NCBI GenBank assembly: GCA_045577415.1
Contig: JAZNII010000132.1
Coordinates: 1-5,005, forward strand
Length of the DNA stretch: 5,005 bases
From: SVTX01 sp045577415
Lineage (GTDB): Bacteria > Bacillota > Clostridia > Oscillospirales > CAG-272
Direction of reading: 5' to 3'
Positions 4,728-5,005 of the stretch are shown one piece after another. The notes under the pieces were generated by a model, which did no database searches, was not told the DNA's origin, and saw nothing but the letters and a program-made list of their open reading frames with translations. Every line of letters starts with the position of its first letter. Position 1 is the first letter of the stretch. Position numbers and translations under genes: made by a program.

Positions 4728-5005
4728 ATGCCAAATATCAAAGTTTTAAAAGATCCTGGATTTCTTTATGATCTAAATTATCTGTTCTATGCCAAATTCA
4801 ATACACAGCTTTGTGTTGATAGTCTTGCTGATGAGACTAAAAAAGAAGCCTATAAGAAATATTTGAAAGAAACTTTGCAGCATTTTGGTGATATCTCTGA
4901 CGACCTTTACGTTTTTTATCACGCGATAAAGAATGGACGTTGTTTTATAACAACATATTATTTGGATCCATATAAACAGCAGTTTACTACAAATTTTGAT
5001 TTTAA
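4728..5005 (+). CDS. Hypothetical protein, 3' end outside window
   Basis: Not recognised. The ATG at 4728 follows AAGGAGGTGA (4713-4722) and a strong promoter, so this is a well-expressed gene start. The 92 visible residues begin MPNIKVLKDPGFLYDLNYLF and are rich in aromatic residues. A DISDDLYVFYHAIKNG segment (about 55-70) and TTYYLDPYKQQF (about 75-86) follow. There is no signal peptide; the hydrophobic stretch near residues 12-22 is too short and too polar for a membrane anchor. It has its own promoter, so it is a separate transcription unit from the two small genes before it. The frame is still open at the last base. No function is proposed. Confidence 0.8.
   Translation, partial: MPNIKVLKDPGFLYDLNYLFYAKFNTQLCVDSLADETKKEAYKKYLKETLQHFGDISDDLYVFYHAIKNGRCFITTYYLDPYKQQFTTNFDF

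Noticed and set aside
4304..4741. A 145-codon minus-strand open frame
   Set aside because: It is antisense to the DUF6809-like gene, crosses a promoter and a hairpin, and its hydrophobic, cysteine- and serine-rich product is typical of a reverse-strand shadow.
1..5005. A CRISPR array or insertion sequence ends
   Set aside because: No regularly spaced repeats and no transposase other than the tyrosine recombinases were seen; the 30-bp repeats occur only twice and are direct, not terminal inverted repeats.

Overview
The window looks like a piece of an accessory or integrated region in a Clostridia-type Firmicute, probably gut-associated. The evidence is near-perfect AGGAGG ribosome binding sites, consensus sigma-A type promoters, clostridial-style tyrosine integrases and a DUF6809-type small protein. 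Nothing in the window fixes the species.

Layout: (1) Bases 2-2099 hold two tandem plus-strand tyrosine recombinases. The first is cut by the window edge. The second is complete and carries an arm-type DNA-binding-like domain at both ends. They end at a strong hairpin (2109-2132). (2) Bases 2203-3546, minus strand and converging on the recombinases, encode a 447-residue protein. It has an AbiJ-NTD3-like region and a C-terminal PD-(D/E)XK/VSR-like nuclease motif set, so it is a candidate anti-phage (abortive-infection type) effector. The gene is visibly more AT-rich than the recombinase genes. (3) Bases 3547-4075 hold no convincing gene but much structure. Read on the minus strand, there is a consensus promoter (3869-3897), a leader of about 285 nt, the 3' half of a tRNA-Pro(UGG) gene (3615-3659), and an intrinsic terminator (3576-3615) that ends only about 30 nt before the nuclease start codon. 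Inverted and direct repeats typical of a recombination junction lie in the same stretch. (4) Bases 4076-5005, plus strand, hold an overlapping pair of small genes (an unknown 85-residue protein and a DUF6809-like 87-residue protein) behind their own promoter, a hairpin, a second promoter, and the start of an unrecognised gene that runs off the window.

How it fits together: an imperfect 30-bp direct repeat (25/30 identical by hand alignment) occurs at 2134-2163 and 3947-3976. It brackets exactly the nuclease gene, the tRNA remnant and the minus-strand promoter. The simplest reading is a roughly 1.8-kb defence-like cargo module placed beside a recombinase operon, with the tRNA-Pro remnant recording an integration event. 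The promoter-leader-terminator-gene order suggests that nuclease expression may depend on read-through or antitermination. The repeats, promoters and motifs are read directly from the sequence; the mobility, defence and attenuation roles are inferred.
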